A stretch of DNA of 64,000 nucleotides, taken from positions 186,001 to 250,000 of the forward strand of contig NZ_SUPL01000003.1 of assembly GCF_005047595.1 (NCBI RefSeq). Reading direction: 5' to 3'. Made by a program: the position numbers and the translations under genes. The notes under the pieces were generated by a model, which had not been told where the DNA came from, did not search any database, and saw only the letters and a list, made by a program, of their open reading frames with translations. This stretch comes from Pontimicrobium aquaticum. GTDB lineage: Bacteria > Bacteroidota > Bacteroidia > Flavobacteriales > Flavobacteriaceae. The number at the start of each line of letters is the position of its first letter. The stretch's first letter is position 1. Shown here piece after piece: positions 21,342-31,020 of this stretch.

Positions 21342-21355
21342 AAGTATAACTTTAC
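21326..21355 (+). promoter_or_regulatory. Promoter of the small barrel-protein gene
   Basis: TTG, 19 bases, then TAACTTTA differs by one base from the Bacteroidota consensus. The -33 part lies inside the end of the AlkB-like gene and the -7 part is 19 bases before the next ATG. Confidence 0.5.
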
Positions 21356-21374
21356 TTAACTTGAAGAGCTATAT

Positions 21375-21929
21375 ATGAAACGAATACTACTTACCTCGCT
21401 GTTAACACTTTTTATTGGTAATTTATTTGCACAAGACGACGACCTTATTATTCCAGAAATAAGCTTTGGCTTAAAAGCAGGTTTAAACTCTATGCATAAT
21501 AGAACTGTAAGTGAGTCTGGTGATAATGTGCAAAAAAAATCCGGAGTGTATATTGGTGCATTTGTAAACATTCCAACATCAGATGTATTTAGTGTGCAAC
21601 CAGAAATTATTTACTCCTCAACCGAGTTTCAAGGAAGAAATAATGTAAACTTACTACACATTCCTGTATTATTAAATTTTGAACTCGGTAATGGGTTTTC
21701 TGGATTTATTGGTCCAGAAGGTCAAGTTTTAATAAATCTAGACGAAGCTGAAAACAGCGATTTATACAACTCATTTATATTTGGCTTTACGTTTGGAGCA
21801 AGGTATCAAATAACGCCTAATTTTTACATTGAAGGCCGACCATATTTTGCATTATCAAAGTTTTTAGAGGATGATGCAGGCTATCGAAAATTTAACACCC
21901 TACAAATAGGACTAGCATATAAATTTTAA
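21375..21929 (+). CDS. Small outer-membrane beta-barrel protein (PorT/OMP_b-brl family)
   Basis: A 184-residue protein with a signal peptide (MKRILLTSLLTLFIGNLFAQ). The rest is one eight-strand-type barrel: SFGLKAGLNSM, then VYIGAFVNIP, followed by FSVQPEIIYSS, LHIPVLLNFELG, FIFGFTFGARYQITPNFYIE, and a closing LQIGLAYKF with terminal Phe. This is the usual layout of the porin-like family found many times in each Bacteroidota genome. Its specific role is unknown. It probably has its own promoter. Confidence 0.82.
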   Translation: MKRILLTSLLTLFIGNLFAQDDDLIIPEISFGLKAGLNSMHNRTVSESGDNVQKKSGVYIGAFVNIPTSDVFSVQPEIIYSSTEFQGRNNVNLLHIPVLLNFELGNGFSGFIGPEGQVLINLDEAENSDLYNSFIFGFTFGARYQITPNFYIEGRPYFALSKFLEDDAGYRKFNTLQIGLAYKF

Positions 21930-22032
21930 ATAGTCTTCAATATGTTAATTCTTTATTTTTTGTAGGTCAAAATCTAAAAAATCACTAATTTAATAGCTAA
22001 TACTTCACACTACTAATTAAAACAAAGTTATC

Positions 22033-23340
22033 ATGAAAAAAGGATGCTTAAACCCGACCAACAAAAGCTTTACATTATCACTAATTTTATTAGTATTTCT
22101 TTCTTTTAACCAGAAATCTAATGCCTTATCATTTCAAGATGTTGCACAATCTTTCGATGAATATCAAGGACGTGTTATTGGTGATGACACAAAAAAAGTT
22201 TTAATTTTTGCAAACATATCAGTTAAAAATTCAAACATTAGCACTATTACAAATAAAGAAGGACAATTTACATTAAAAGTCCCTAAATCGCTTTCTAACA
22301 GTAGTATTTTAATTTCATACTTAGGTTACAAAACACAAGAAGTATCATTAAATAGCCTAAGAGGAAAAGATAATACCATAACACTAGAAGCTATTGCTAC
22401 AGAACTATCTCAAATAAATATTAATGCAGCTACAAATGCTCGTTCACTTGTAAAGTCTGCTTTAAATAACCTTGGAGATAAGTATGTAAACGAAAAAATG
22501 GCCATGACGGCATTTTATAGGGAAACTATAAAAAAGCGTAATAAAAATGCTTCTTTAGCCGAAGCAGTTGTTAAAATATACAAAGAGCCTTATTCCTCAT
22601 CAAGGAGTGATGCTGTAGAACTAATAAAATCAAGAAAAAACACTAATTATTCTAGACTTGATACTTTGGCAGTAAAACTACAAGGTGGTCCATTTAGTGC
22701 TTTATATTCTGATATTGTAAAATATCAAGATTATATTTTTAGTGACGAATTGTTTGAATATTATACATTTAGTTTTGATGCATCAACCGAGCTAAATAAC
22801 CGTTCGGTTTTCGTAGTTAATTTTAAACAACTACCAAATATTGTAACACCTTTATATAGTGGTAAAATATATATAGATGCTGAAACCTTAGCCTTAGTTA
22901 GTGCTGATTATAGCTTGAATGTTGAAAACAAAGATGAAGCCGTTAAACTCTTCCTTAGAAAAAAACCTAGACTAGTAAAAGTAGAACCTGAAGAAGCATT
23001 ATATCGTGTAGATTATAAAAGCACCTCTGATGGCAAATGGTACTATAGTTACAGTAATGTACAATTGGCGTTTAGGGTGAAATGGCGAAAAAAATTGTTT
23101 GGTAGTAGATATTCTTTAAACATAGAAATGGCTATTACCGATTGGACTAAGAACTTTACTTCTACTTTAAATAAAGATAATAGATTAAGACCATCAATTA
23201 TTTTAAGTGATAAAGCTTCAGGGTTTTCAGATCCAGAGTTTTGGGGAGAATACAATATTATTGAACCTGAGAAGTCTATAGAATCTGCTATTCGAAAAAT
23301 TTCGAGGCAACTTGAAAAAATCGAAAAAAAGAAAGAATAA
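22033..23340 (+). CDS. Exported protein with carboxypeptidase-regulatory-like N-terminal domain
   Basis: A 435-residue exported protein with an N-terminal signal (about 1-31). Residues about 43-125 form a CarboxypepD_reg-like beta-sandwich (GRVIGDDTKKVLIFANISVK, then ITNKEGQFTLKVP and ISYLGYKTQEVSL), the same module that begins many TonB-dependent receptors. The remaining 300 residues have no recognised enzymatic motif. They carry blocks such as MTAFYRETIKKRN and GKIYIDAETLALVSADYSL that are common in uncharacterised Bacteroidota envelope proteins. No plug or TonB barrel is present, so it is not a receptor. It ends four bases before the convergent rimO stop. Confidence 0.78.
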   Translation: MKKGCLNPTNKSFTLSLILLVFLSFNQKSNALSFQDVAQSFDEYQGRVIGDDTKKVLIFANISVKNSNISTITNKEGQFTLKVPKSLSNSSILISYLGYKTQEVSLNSLRGKDNTITLEAIATELSQININAATNARSLVKSALNNLGDKYVNEKMAMTAFYRETIKKRNKNASLAEAVVKIYKEPYSSSRSDAVELIKSRKNTNYSRLDTLAVKLQGGPFSALYSDIVKYQDYIFSDELFEYYTFSFDASTELNNRSVFVVNFKQLPNIVTPLYSGKIYIDAETLALVSADYSLNVENKDEAVKLFLRKKPRLVKVEPEEALYRVDYKSTSDGKWYYSYSNVQLAFRVKWRKKLFGSRYSLNIEMAITDWTKNFTSTLNKDNRLRPSIILSDKASGFSDPEFWGEYNIIEPEKSIESAIRKISRQLEKIEKKKE

Positions 23341-23344
23341 TAAA

Positions 23345-24646
23345 TTAAATAACCTTGGCGTAAAGATCAAAATCGGCAGCATCAGTAATTTTTACTGTTG
23401 TAAATTCTCCTGTTTTTAAGTAGGTTTTTGTGGCATCAATAAGCACTTCGTTATCTACATCAGGAGAGTCGAACTCTGTACGTCCTACAAAATAATCACC
23501 TTCTTTTCTGTCAATAACTACTTTAAACTCCTGTCCTATTTTTTCTTGATTTAATTCCCAAGAAATTTGAGATTGAATTTCCATAATCTCATTAGCACGC
23601 TCTTGTTTTACCTCTTGTGGTACATCGTCAACTAGATTAAAAGCATGCGTGTTTTCTTCATGAGAATAGGTAAAACAGCCTAAACGTTCAAAACGCATAT
23701 CAATAACCCAATTTTTTAGCTTTAGAAAATCTTCTTCTGTTTCTCCAGGATATCCAACAATAAGCGTCGTTCTAATCGTCATGCTTGGTACTTTAGCTCT
23801 AAACTCCTTTAACAACTTAGTCGTTTTTTCCTGAGTAGTTCCACGACGCATACTTTTTAAAATACTATCGGAAATATGCTGAAGCGGAATATCTAAATAA
23901 TTACAAATTTTAGGCTCACGATTCATAACTTCTAACACATCCATTGGAAAACCTGTTGGAAATGCATAGTGCAAACGAATCCATTCAATACCCTCCACCT
24001 TTACAAGTGCTTCTAAAAGCTCTGCTAAGTTTCGTTTTTTATATAAATCAAGTCCGTAATAGGTTAAATCTTGAGCGATAAGTATTAACTCTTTAACACC
24101 ATTAGCAGCTAATTTTTCAGCTTCAACCACCAATTCTTCTATTGGAGTTGATTTATGCTTTCCTCTCATTAGTGGAATAGCACAAAAACTACAAGGTCTA
24201 TCGCAACCCTCAGCAATTTTTAAATACGCATAATTTTTTGGAGTTGTTGTTAAACGCTCGCCTATAAGTTCATGCTTATAGTCTGCACCAAGAGCTTTTA
24301 ATAAATTTGGTAATTCGGTAGTTCCAAAATATTGGTCAACATCTGGGATTTCTTTTTCTAAATCAGGTTTATAACGCTCACTTAAACATCCGGTTACAAA
24401 CACTTTATCGACATCACCTTCTTCTTTCTTTTGCAGATATTCTAAAATAGTATTAACACTTTCTTCTTTTGCATTATTAATAAAGCCACAAGTATTTATC
24501 ACTACAATGTTTCCTTCTTCTTCATGAACAACCTCTTTGTTATTAGCCTTAAGTTGTCCCATCAACACTTCACTATCATAGACGTTTTTAGAACATCCTA
24601 GAGTAACGACGTTAATCTTATTTTTTTTAAGCGACTTTGTTCTCAT
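23345..24646 (-). CDS. rimO: Ribosomal protein uS12 methylthiotransferase RimO
   Basis: Adds a methylthio group to an aspartate of ribosomal protein uS12. The 433-residue protein has the three expected parts. An N-terminal MTTase domain (VVTLGCSKNVYDSEVLMGQL, with later cysteines for the second cluster) is followed by the radical-SAM core with CDRPCSFCAIP (CxxxCxxC). A C-terminal TRAM domain occupies about residues 365-433. The start gives MRTKSLKKNKINVVTLGC. A TATCTTTG box lies 18 bases upstream of the ATG. Confidence 0.95.
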   Translation of the reverse strand: MRTKSLKKNKINVVTLGCSKNVYDSEVLMGQLKANNKEVVHEEEGNIVVINTCGFINNAKEESVNTILEYLQKKEEGDVDKVFVTGCLSERYKPDLEKEIPDVDQYFGTTELPNLLKALGADYKHELIGERLTTTPKNYAYLKIAEGCDRPCSFCAIPLMRGKHKSTPIEELVVEAEKLAANGVKELILIAQDLTYYGLDLYKKRNLAELLEALVKVEGIEWIRLHYAFPTGFPMDVLEVMNREPKICNYLDIPLQHISDSILKSMRRGTTQEKTTKLLKEFRAKVPSMTIRTTLIVGYPGETEEDFLKLKNWVIDMRFERLGCFTYSHEENTHAFNLVDDVPQEVKQERANEIMEIQSQISWELNQEKIGQEFKVVIDRKEGDYFVGRTEFDSPDVDNEVLIDATKTYLKTGEFTTVKITDAADFDLYAKVI

Positions 24647-24663
24647 GCCTTAATTTTGGTTTG

Positions 24664-24671
24664 CAAAGATA
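24664..24671 (-). promoter_or_regulatory. Probable rimO promoter -7 box
   Basis: TATCTTTG on the minus strand matches TAnnTTTG exactly. No TTG is visible at the proper distance upstream, so only the -7 element supports it. The predicted leader is about 12-15 bases. Confidence 0.45.
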
Positions 24672-24713
24672 CAATATAATTAAACCTTTAGTATATTTAA
24701 TGGTCTTAAAAAC

Positions 24714-25808
24714 ATGATAATGAAATTAGCCTACAAATATTTATTTTATCTTTTTATTGGATGCTCTTTTTTCTACTGTACAACAGATAGTACAGAACAT
24801 AAAGATAAAACAGAAGAATCATTATATTTTCCACCAATAAACTCTAATAACTGGGAAACCATTTCGATTGCATCGCTTAATTGGAACACCAATGCTGAGC
24901 AAGATCTTTACAACTTTTTAAATACTAAACATTCTAAAGCTTTTATCATTCTTAAAAATGGTAAGATAGCTGTAGAATGGTATGGTAATGGCTTTGATGC
25001 CAATATGAATCACACATGGAATTCTGCTGCAAAAACACTTTCGGCATTTACTATTGGCATTGCCCAACAAGAAAACTTACTTGATATTGATAATCCATCT
25101 CAAGACTATTTGGGTTCAAATTGGTCAAGCATGACTCACTTACAAGAAGAAGCTATTACAGTAAAAAATCATTTAACGATGACTACCGGATTAGATTATA
25201 ATGTACCAAATGCTGATTGTACTGAACCCGAAGATTTAGTTTATAAGCAAGATCCTTCTACATTTTGGTATTATCACAATGCGCCATATACCTTATCCCA
25301 TAGTATTATTGAAGGTGCTACAAACACAACTTTTAGCAACTATTTTAACACTAAAGTAAGTGATAAAATAGGCATGCAAGGTGTTTGGGTGTCTTTTGGC
25401 TGTTACAAGTTGTATTTAAGTAACGCGAAGAGTATGGCAAGGTTTGGGCTTTTAAATTTAAACAAAGGTACCTGGGAAAATGAGGTAATTTTAAGTGATA
25501 CTAATTATTTTAATGAAATGACTAACACTTCTCAAAATTTAAATAAATCTTATGGTTACTTATGGTGGCTAAATGGCAAAAGTAGTTATAGGCTCCCAGG
25601 AAGTGAAGTCGAATATCAAGGTACACTTATACCAAATGCGCCAAGCGATTTAATTGCTGGTTTAGGCAAAAATGATCAAAAATTATACATCGTTCCAAGT
25701 AAGGGTCTAGTAATTGTAAGACTAGGAGACAATGCTAACAATTCGGTATTTGGATCTTCAAGTTTTGATAATCAGTTGTGGGAAAAGATTAATGCCTTAA
25801 TCAACTAA
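24714..25808 (+). CDS. Serine hydrolase of the beta-lactamase/esterase family, lipoprotein
   Basis: A 364-residue protein with a short hydrophobic N-terminus and cysteines suited to lipid attachment (FIGCSFFYC). The active-site SxxK motif is SAAK in HTWNSAAKTLSAFTIG. The class C type layout follows: LTMTTGLDYN holds the second conserved region, and YGYLWWLNG and GLGKNDQKLYIVPSKGLVIV near the end cover the third-motif region. These proteins include esterases, D-amino-acid peptidases and beta-lactamase relatives; the substrate cannot be assigned. An alternative ATG lies two codons downstream. It overlaps the convergent amidase gene by four bases. Confidence 0.82.
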   Translation: MIMKLAYKYLFYLFIGCSFFYCTTDSTEHKDKTEESLYFPPINSNNWETISIASLNWNTNAEQDLYNFLNTKHSKAFIILKNGKIAVEWYGNGFDANMNHTWNSAAKTLSAFTIGIAQQENLLDIDNPSQDYLGSNWSSMTHLQEEAITVKNHLTMTTGLDYNVPNADCTEPEDLVYKQDPSTFWYYHNAPYTLSHSIIEGATNTTFSNYFNTKVSDKIGMQGVWVSFGCYKLYLSNAKSMARFGLLNLNKGTWENEVILSDTNYFNEMTNTSQNLNKSYGYLWWLNGKSSYRLPGSEVEYQGTLIPNAPSDLIAGLGKNDQKLYIVPSKGLVIVRLGDNANNSVFGSSSFDNQLWEKINALIN

Positions 25809-27433
25809 TTATAATTTACTGGAGACACTCGCTTCTTCGATACTTGCTCATACACATAAGCCCATTCTAGCAAGTCTCTTTCCTTTAATGGCTTAGCAAT
25901 AAACGTTAATCCTCTAGGGCGACCACTATCTTGATAACCCATTGGTACTGTTATTGCAGGATATTCAGCTGTGGCAGCCCAACCTGCATGAAAATTGTTA
26001 ATAGATAAAAATCCATCTAGATTTTGTTTTTCAAAAGGTGTATCAAAATATAATCTGCTTTTTGTTTTTAAGTCGGTTTTAATGGAATCTAAATATTGTA
26101 AACTTCCAGGATCATCCACAATGCCTTTAAATAATCTTTGTCCATATGGTGCTCTATTTATAGAGTCTAGATTATTATAATCTATCACATCTTGAACAGA
26201 AGTTAATTCTATAGTTTTTGAAGCACGATTAGCTAGATACTCAGGCAAATCTTTTTTCATATCCAGATTTAATAAGCTAATAAACCCGGAACGCTCAACA
26301 TCTACCTCATCAACCTCAACAACTTCTGCCCCATTTATTCGCAATACATCAATTGCTGCAACATATAAAGAGTCTTCCATCAATCGTTTAAAAGCTCCAA
26401 AACGCTTTCCTTTAATACTACTTTCGGTTAATGATTCAGCATAACTCACTACCTGACTCTTTTTAGCCTTTGGATCTGCATCATCAAATCCACTCATGGC
26501 ATCTAGTAATATAGCATTATCGATGACGTTTTTGGTCATTGGACCAGGTGTATCTAAGGTTGAAGATATTGGCACAATACCACTTCTACTTAGTAAGCCA
26601 ATGGTTGGTTTAAGTCCTACTACAGAGTTAGAGCTGGAAGGTGACAAAATAGAACCAGACGTTTCACTACCAACAGCACCAACACTAAAGTTAGCAGCTA
26701 CAGACACACCACTACCTGAACTTGAACCTCCTGTATCCATAGTTCGTCTTCCGTACGGATTTAAAGTTTGCCCGCCAATAGCACTGTAACCACTAGGGCA
26801 ATCGCCACAAAAGAAATAAGCCCATTCGCTTAAATTAGCCTTTCCTAAAATAAGTGCTCCATTACTTTTTAAACGCGTTGTAATAAAAGCGTCATTAGCA
26901 TTATTATTTTGCAATGCAGCAGCGCCTGCTGTAGTTGGCATTCCTGTAGCATTGATATTATCTTTTAATAGAATTGGCATCCCAAAAATTGGATGTGGTG
27001 CCTTTACAAATCTTGTTTTATCTGCTTTTTTAGCGTCCTCAATAACATTAGGGTTTATTGAGATTACCGAGTTTAATGACAAGTCATTCTCTCTATCAAA
27101 TTTTCTAATACGGTATAAGTAAAACTTAGTAAGACTTTCATAGGACAAATCACCATTAGAAATATGGTTTTGAAGCGTTGGAATATCTTGCTCTAGAATA
27201 AGTGGCTTTAAGTTATTATAAACGTCTTCCGTAAAATTTTCTAAGTCTTTATTAAACGGTTGCCATAATTCTTCCTTACTAATATATCTAGAATCTAAGA
27301 CTCTAAACTCTCTAAAATCGGTAGAATCCCTAATAACTGGGGGAATTTCTCTTTCAACCACAATAGGTGTTGAAGTGTCATTTTTACAAGAAAATGCAAG
27401 GGCAATTAGAAGAAAAAATAGAATGTTACGCAT
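25805..27433 (-). CDS. Amidase-signature family protein, lipoprotein
   Basis: A 542-residue protein with a lipoprotein signal (lipobox AFSC, C16). The amidase signature domain is intact. The catalytic lysine is in MPILLKDNINATG, the cis-serine in DTGGSSSGSGVSVAAN, and the acyl-accepting serine in GSETSGSILSPSS. Members hydrolyse amides, and the family includes GatA. The lipid anchor and the absence of gatB or gatC nearby show this is not the tRNA amidotransferase. The likely role is periplasmic hydrolysis of an unknown amide. It stands alone between convergent and same-strand neighbours. Confidence 0.87.
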   Translation of the reverse strand: MRNILFFLLIALAFSCKNDTSTPIVVEREIPPVIRDSTDFREFRVLDSRYISKEELWQPFNKDLENFTEDVYNNLKPLILEQDIPTLQNHISNGDLSYESLTKFYLYRIRKFDRENDLSLNSVISINPNVIEDAKKADKTRFVKAPHPIFGMPILLKDNINATGMPTTAGAAALQNNNANDAFITTRLKSNGALILGKANLSEWAYFFCGDCPSGYSAIGGQTLNPYGRRTMDTGGSSSGSGVSVAANFSVGAVGSETSGSILSPSSSNSVVGLKPTIGLLSRSGIVPISSTLDTPGPMTKNVIDNAILLDAMSGFDDADPKAKKSQVVSYAESLTESSIKGKRFGAFKRLMEDSLYVAAIDVLRINGAEVVEVDEVDVERSGFISLLNLDMKKDLPEYLANRASKTIELTSVQDVIDYNNLDSINRAPYGQRLFKGIVDDPGSLQYLDSIKTDLKTKSRLYFDTPFEKQNLDGFLSINNFHAGWAATAEYPAITVPMGYQDSGRPRGLTFIAKPLKERDLLEWAYVYEQVSKKRVSPVNYN

Positions 27434-27471
27434 GATTAGTATTTTGAATAAAAATACTAATTAATTTGAAA

Positions 27472-27900
27472 CTAATTTCTTTCTGTAAAAGGAATGATGT
27501 CTCCTTTCTCTAAATAGTTTTTTAAACCATTGAGCAATAAAGCCCAACAAAACGATGAATGCTTAAAATGATGATTTTCTTTTGGCCAGTTTACATGACT
27601 AAATTTGAGTAAGGTGCCATTTTTAGCTTTCTCTAAATCGAAACCAAAGGTTGTAGGATTCCAATCATCATCAGATTTTGTCATTTTTAAATGAAAGGTT
27701 TTGTGTGGTTCTACTTTAGATACTTTGCAATACCAATCATAATCATCGGTAAAGTTTAAGTTGTATTCAGTATGTAATTCTGGTTTTCCAGAACTTTTTA
27801 AAGTCCACCAATTATCTAAATGTTGTGGCAATGTCACTGCATTATATACTTCTTTTGGTGAAGCATTTATTGTTAGATTATGATAGATGTTATAACTCAT
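27472..27900 (-). CDS. SRPBCC (AHSA1-like) ligand-binding protein
   Basis: A 142-residue cytoplasmic protein of the START/Bet v1-like superfamily, AHSA1-type. Typical features are the opening ITINASPKEVYNAVTLPQHL-like strand-helix and the Trp pair NWWTL. Later come DLEKAKNGTLLKFSHVNWP and the final helix CWALLLNGLKNYLEKG. Such proteins bind hydrophobic ligands or modulate partner proteins. It lies 38 bases downstream of ftsY on the same strand and may share its message. Confidence 0.85.
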   Translation of the reverse strand: MSYNIYHNLTINASPKEVYNAVTLPQHLDNWWTLKSSGKPELHTEYNLNFTDDYDWYCKVSKVEPHKTFHLKMTKSDDDWNPTTFGFDLEKAKNGTLLKFSHVNWPKENHHFKHSSFCWALLLNGLKNYLEKGDIIPFTERN

Positions 27901-27938
27901 CTTAAAGTGGGTTCCTGCCTTAACAGTAAGACAATATA

Positions 27939-28892
27939 TTATTTAAAAAACGAATCTACAAACTCATATTTATTAAATACTTGCAAATCTTCAATGCCTT
28001 CGCCAACACCAATATATTTTACTGGTATTTGAAATTCGTCGCTAATACCAATGACCACACCACCTTTAGCTGTGCCATCCAATTTAGTGACTGCCAATGA
28101 GGTTACTTCGGTTGCCGCTGTAAATTGTTTTGCTTGTTCAAAAGCGTTTTGTCCTGTAGAGCCATCTAAAACTAACAATACGTCATGAGGTGCATCGTCA
28201 ACTACTTTTTGCATAACGCGTTTTACCTTAGTAAGCTCGTTCATTAAGTTGACTTTATTATGTAATCTTCCTGCTGTATCGATAATAACCACATCTGCAT
28301 TTTGTGATACACCAGACTGCAGCGCATCAAAAGCAACAGACGCAGGGTCACTTCCCATAGATTGCTTTACAATAGGTATATCAACACGATCTGCCCAAAC
28401 CTGTAATTGGTCTATCGCTGCTGCTCTAAAAGTATCTGCTGCTCCTAAAACCACATTTAAGCCTTGCTTTTTTAACTGATATGCTAGTTTACCAATAGTT
28501 GTAGTTTTACCAACACCATTGACGCCAACCACCATAATAACATGAGGCTTTTTTGTTTCTGGAATAGTAAACTCAGTAGCTTCACCAGAATTAGTTTCAG
28601 ATAATAATCCTGCAATCTCTTCTCTTAATATTTGATTAAGTTCTGAGGTTCCTAAGTATTTATCTTTAGCGACTCTGGCCTCAATTCTTTCGATAACCTT
28701 TAAAGTGGTATTAACACCAACATCGCTTGTTACTAGTATTTCTTCTAAGTTATCAAGAACATCATCATCAACTTTAGATTTTCCTGCAACTGCTTTATTA
28801 AGTTTGTTAAAAAATGAGGTTTTAGATTTCTCTAATCCTTTATCTAGGGTTTCCTTCTTTTCTGAAGAAAATATCTTTTTAAAAAAGCTCAT
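27939..28892 (-). CDS. ftsY: Signal recognition particle receptor FtsY
   Basis: GTPase receptor that docks ribosome-SRP complexes at the membrane. The 317-residue protein lacks the long acidic A domain of E. coli, as is normal in Bacteroidota. It has a short basic N-terminus, the helical N domain (about 20-95) and the G domain. The P-loop is GVNGVGKTTTIGKLA, followed by AADTFRAAAIDQLQVWA, IDTAGRLHN and TKLDGTAKGGV. It lies behind the ribosomal protein genes rpmB-rpmG-DUF4295 but beyond a terminator-like hairpin, so it may be partly independent of them. Confidence 0.96.
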   Translation of the reverse strand: MSFFKKIFSSEKKETLDKGLEKSKTSFFNKLNKAVAGKSKVDDDVLDNLEEILVTSDVGVNTTLKVIERIEARVAKDKYLGTSELNQILREEIAGLLSETNSGEATEFTIPETKKPHVIMVVGVNGVGKTTTIGKLAYQLKKQGLNVVLGAADTFRAAAIDQLQVWADRVDIPIVKQSMGSDPASVAFDALQSGVSQNADVVIIDTAGRLHNKVNLMNELTKVKRVMQKVVDDAPHDVLLVLDGSTGQNAFEQAKQFTAATEVTSLAVTKLDGTAKGGVVIGISDEFQIPVKYIGVGEGIEDLQVFNKYEFVDSFFK

Positions 28893-29019
28893 GTATCGTT
28901 ATTGTATTATTTACCTTGTTTATAACAATATTCTTGCCTAAAAACAATATCTGCTACATTGTCATAAAACCGACTATAAAGAAAATAAATATTTTTTGAA
29001 GATTACCATTTATAAGGCA

Positions 29020-29054
29020 TAAAAAAAGCTGCTCTCTAAAAAGAAAGCAGCTTA
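29020..29054 (-). terminator. Hairpin between DUF4295 gene and ftsY
   Basis: AAGCTGCT and AGCAGCTT pair across a 12-base loop, with a run of seven A on the left that reads as U on the minus-strand message. It lies about 26 bases past the DUF4295 stop and should end or attenuate the rpmB transcript before ftsY. Confidence 0.7.
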
Positions 29055-29079
29055 TAATATCTTGATTATAAAAAATAAT

Positions 29080-29232
29080 TTATTTTTTATTCAAAAAGTC
29101 GTTTACTTGCTCTGGTGCCATAATTGATTCAACAAACATATATGCTCCTGATTTTGGAGATTTTACCATTTTAATAGCCTTTGTTAATCTTTTAGATCCA
29201 GTTTGTAATGATGCTACTGCTTTCTTTGCCAT
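29080..29232 (-). CDS. DUF4295 family small basic protein
   Basis: A 50-residue reading frame beginning MAKKAVASLQTGSKRLTKAI and ending VNDFLNKK. This is the DUF4295 family, which is restricted to Bacteroidota and encoded next to rpmG. The location and basic composition suggest a ribosome-associated protein, but that role is inference. It starts 13 bases past the rpmG stop, in the same operon. The central motif GAYMFVESIMAPEQV is what I recognise in the family. Confidence 0.88.
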   Translation of the reverse strand: MAKKAVASLQTGSKRLTKAIKMVKSPKSGAYMFVESIMAPEQVNDFLNKK

Positions 29233-29244
29233 GATTCAATTATT

Positions 29245-29427
29245 TTACTTGATTTCTTTATGAACGGTCATACGCTTTAAGATTGGATTAAATTTTTTAA
29301 TCTCCATTCTATCTGGCGTGTTCTTTTTATTTTTTGTGGTAATATATCTAGACGTTCCTGGTTGTCCAGAAGCTTTATGCTCAGTGCACTCTAATATTAC
29401 TTGAATTCTATTTCCTTTCTTTGCCAT
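29245..29427 (-). CDS. rpmG: 50S ribosomal protein bL33
   Basis: A 60-residue large-subunit protein. It opens [18 protein letters not shown] and ends [16 protein letters not shown], with the central [21 protein letters not shown]-type block of bL33. Only one cysteine is present, so this is the zinc-free (C-minus) form. It is second in the rpmB-rpmG-DUF4295 operon. Confidence 0.96.
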   Translation of the reverse strand: MAKKGNRIQVILECTEHKASGQPGTSRYITTKNKKNTPDRMEIKKFNPILKRMTVHKEIK

Positions 29428-29454
29428 TGTACTAATATTTAAACTATGAGGCTA

Positions 29455-29691
29455 TTATTTTAAAAATCCTTTAGATTTAGCTTCTTTAATTGCTGCTGAA
29501 ATTCCAACTCTGTTAATAGTTTTTAACGCAGCTGCAGAAACCTTTAAAGTTACCCACTTATCTTCTTCAGGAATATAAAAACGCTTCTTAAGCAAGTTGG
29601 CATTAAACTTACGTTTAGTTTTATTCATTGCATGCGAAACGTTGTTCCCAACCATCGCTTTTTTTCCAGTAAGCTCACAAACTCTTGACAT
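29455..29691 (-). CDS. rpmB: 50S ribosomal protein bL28
   Basis: A 78-residue large-subunit protein. It starts [20 protein letters not shown], with the conserved N[11 protein letters not shown] loop, and ends [12 protein letters not shown]. It lacks the second zinc cysteine pair, as expected in this phylum. It is the first gene of the operon, behind a strong promoter. Confidence 0.96.
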   Translation of the reverse strand: MSRVCELTGKKAMVGNNVSHAMNKTKRKFNANLLKKRFYIPEEDKWVTLKVSAAALKTINRVGISAAIKEAKSKGFLK

Positions 29692-29731
29692 GATATATAA
29701 CTTTAAAAAATTGTTATTTTAAAACGAGGTG

Positions 29732-29762
29732 CAAATTTACGAATTCTTTGGTGTTTGACAAA
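29732..29762 (-). promoter_or_regulatory. rpmB operon promoter
   Basis: On the minus strand TTTG, with the TTG followed by 19 bases and then TAAATTTG, is a full match to the Bacteroidota consensus. Transcription should start about 35-40 bases before the rpmB ATG. The box lies in the gap after the cinA stop. Confidence 0.75.
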
Positions 29763-29772
29763 CTTTATTTTA

Positions 29773-31020
29773 TCAATTTTTAAAAATTTCTTTTTGAAGC
29801 ATTTCAAAAGCTTTATTCACTGCTTTATTTATTACTTTAATTCTATGGTTTCCTAAGCTAAAAATTTCAGAAAAAACACCTTTTGGAGTGGCTATAGCAA
29901 TACATACAGTACCAACGGCAACGTTTGAATCGCCTTTTGTTGGTCCAGCGTTTCCAGTCGTAGCTATGGCATAATCCGTTTTAAATAATTTTTGAACACT
30001 TATTGCCATGGCTTCAGCTACTTGAGTACTGACAACTGAAAATTTATTAATCAAAGCTTCATCAACTTTTAGAACATCTATTTTAGCTTCGGTTGCATAA
30101 CTTACCACACTTCCTTTAAAATATGCTGATGCTCCAGAATTTGCTGTAAGCCTCTCGGCAATCTTCCCTCCAGTGCAACTTTCGGCTGTTGACAGTGTTT
30201 TTTTAAGTTCAGTAAATTTTCTTCCTATAATTGCTTCTATAGATTGGTCTTCTTCAAAACCAACAAACACATCTTGAATTTGAGGTAGTAAACTATCTAC
30301 TTGTTTAGTCATTTCAGCAATTACAGTATCTTTATCAATCCCTTTTGCTGACAACCGTAAACGTACTTTTCCTAAATTAGGTAGATATGCTAATTTGATA
30401 AACTCAGGTAAATTATCTTCCCATGGCTCAATTCTCTCAGCTAATTTACTTTCACCTAGCCCATAGGTGAGTAGTGTTTTATGCATAATATATGGCAACT
30501 TAAACTGCTTACGAAGCTTTGGAATGACTTCGTTTTCAATAAGTGCTTTCATTTCAAATGGTACACCTGGAAGCGATATAAATACTTTACCATTTTTTTC
30601 TAACCACATTCCTGGAGCACTCCCAAAATGGTTCATTAAAACCGTTGCTTTTGAAGGTACTAAGGCTTGATCTATATTTACTTGTGATAATGGTTGCTTT
30701 ATATAGTTCTCCCAAAGGTGCTTTATGTTTTGTAATACTGCTTCACTTTGTACTAAGGTATCATTAAAATACTCAGCAATAGTGGTTTTTGTAATATCGT
30801 CTTTTGTAGGGCCTAAACCTCCAGTAACAATAACGATATCGGCATTTTCCTCTGCCTCTTTTAAAGACTTTAAAATATGTGTTTTATCGTCTTGAACAGA
30901 AGTGATTTGATATACAGAAACACCTATTTTGTTCAGTGCTTTTGAAATGACTGCTGAATTAGTATCAACTATTTGACCAATGAGAATCTCATCACCAATC
31001 GTTACTATTTCTGCTTGCAT
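29773..31020 (-). CDS. cinA: CinA-like protein (NMN deamidase / competence-damage family)
   Basis: A 415-residue two-domain protein. The N-terminal molybdopterin-binding-like domain ([20 protein letters not shown], then [16 protein letters not shown] and [12 protein letters not shown]) corresponds to the pyrophosphatase part. The C-terminal domain (about 255-415; [36 protein letters not shown]) is the PncC-type nicotinamide-mononucleotide deamidase. It takes part in NAD recycling; the competence role known from other phyla is not shown here. Its ATG overlaps the stop of the HPt gene by one base (TAATG), so the two are translationally coupled. Confidence 0.93.
   Translation of the reverse strand: MQAEIVTIGDEILIGQIVDTNSAVISKALNKIGVSVYQITSVQDDKTHILKSLKEAEENADIVIVTGGLGPTKDDITKTTIAEYFNDTLVQSEAVLQNIKHLWENYIKQPLSQVNIDQALVPSKATVLMNHFGSAPGMWLEKNGKVFISLPGVPFEMKALIENEVIPKLRKQFKLPYIMHKTLLTYGLGESKLAERIEPWEDNLPEFIKLAYLPNLGKVRLRLSAKGIDKDTVIAEMTKQVDSLLPQIQDVFVGFEEDQSIEAIIGRKFTELKKTLSTAESCTGGKIAERLTANSGASAYFKGSVVSYATEAKIDVLKVDEALINKFSVVSTQVAEAMAISVQKLFKTDYAIATTGNAGPTKGDSNVAVGTVCIAIATPKGVFSEIFSLGNHRIKVINKAVNKAFEMLQKEIFKN

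Noticed and set aside
25805-27433. GatA subunit of the tRNA amidotransferase
   Set aside because: It carries a lipoprotein signal and has no gatB or gatC beside it.
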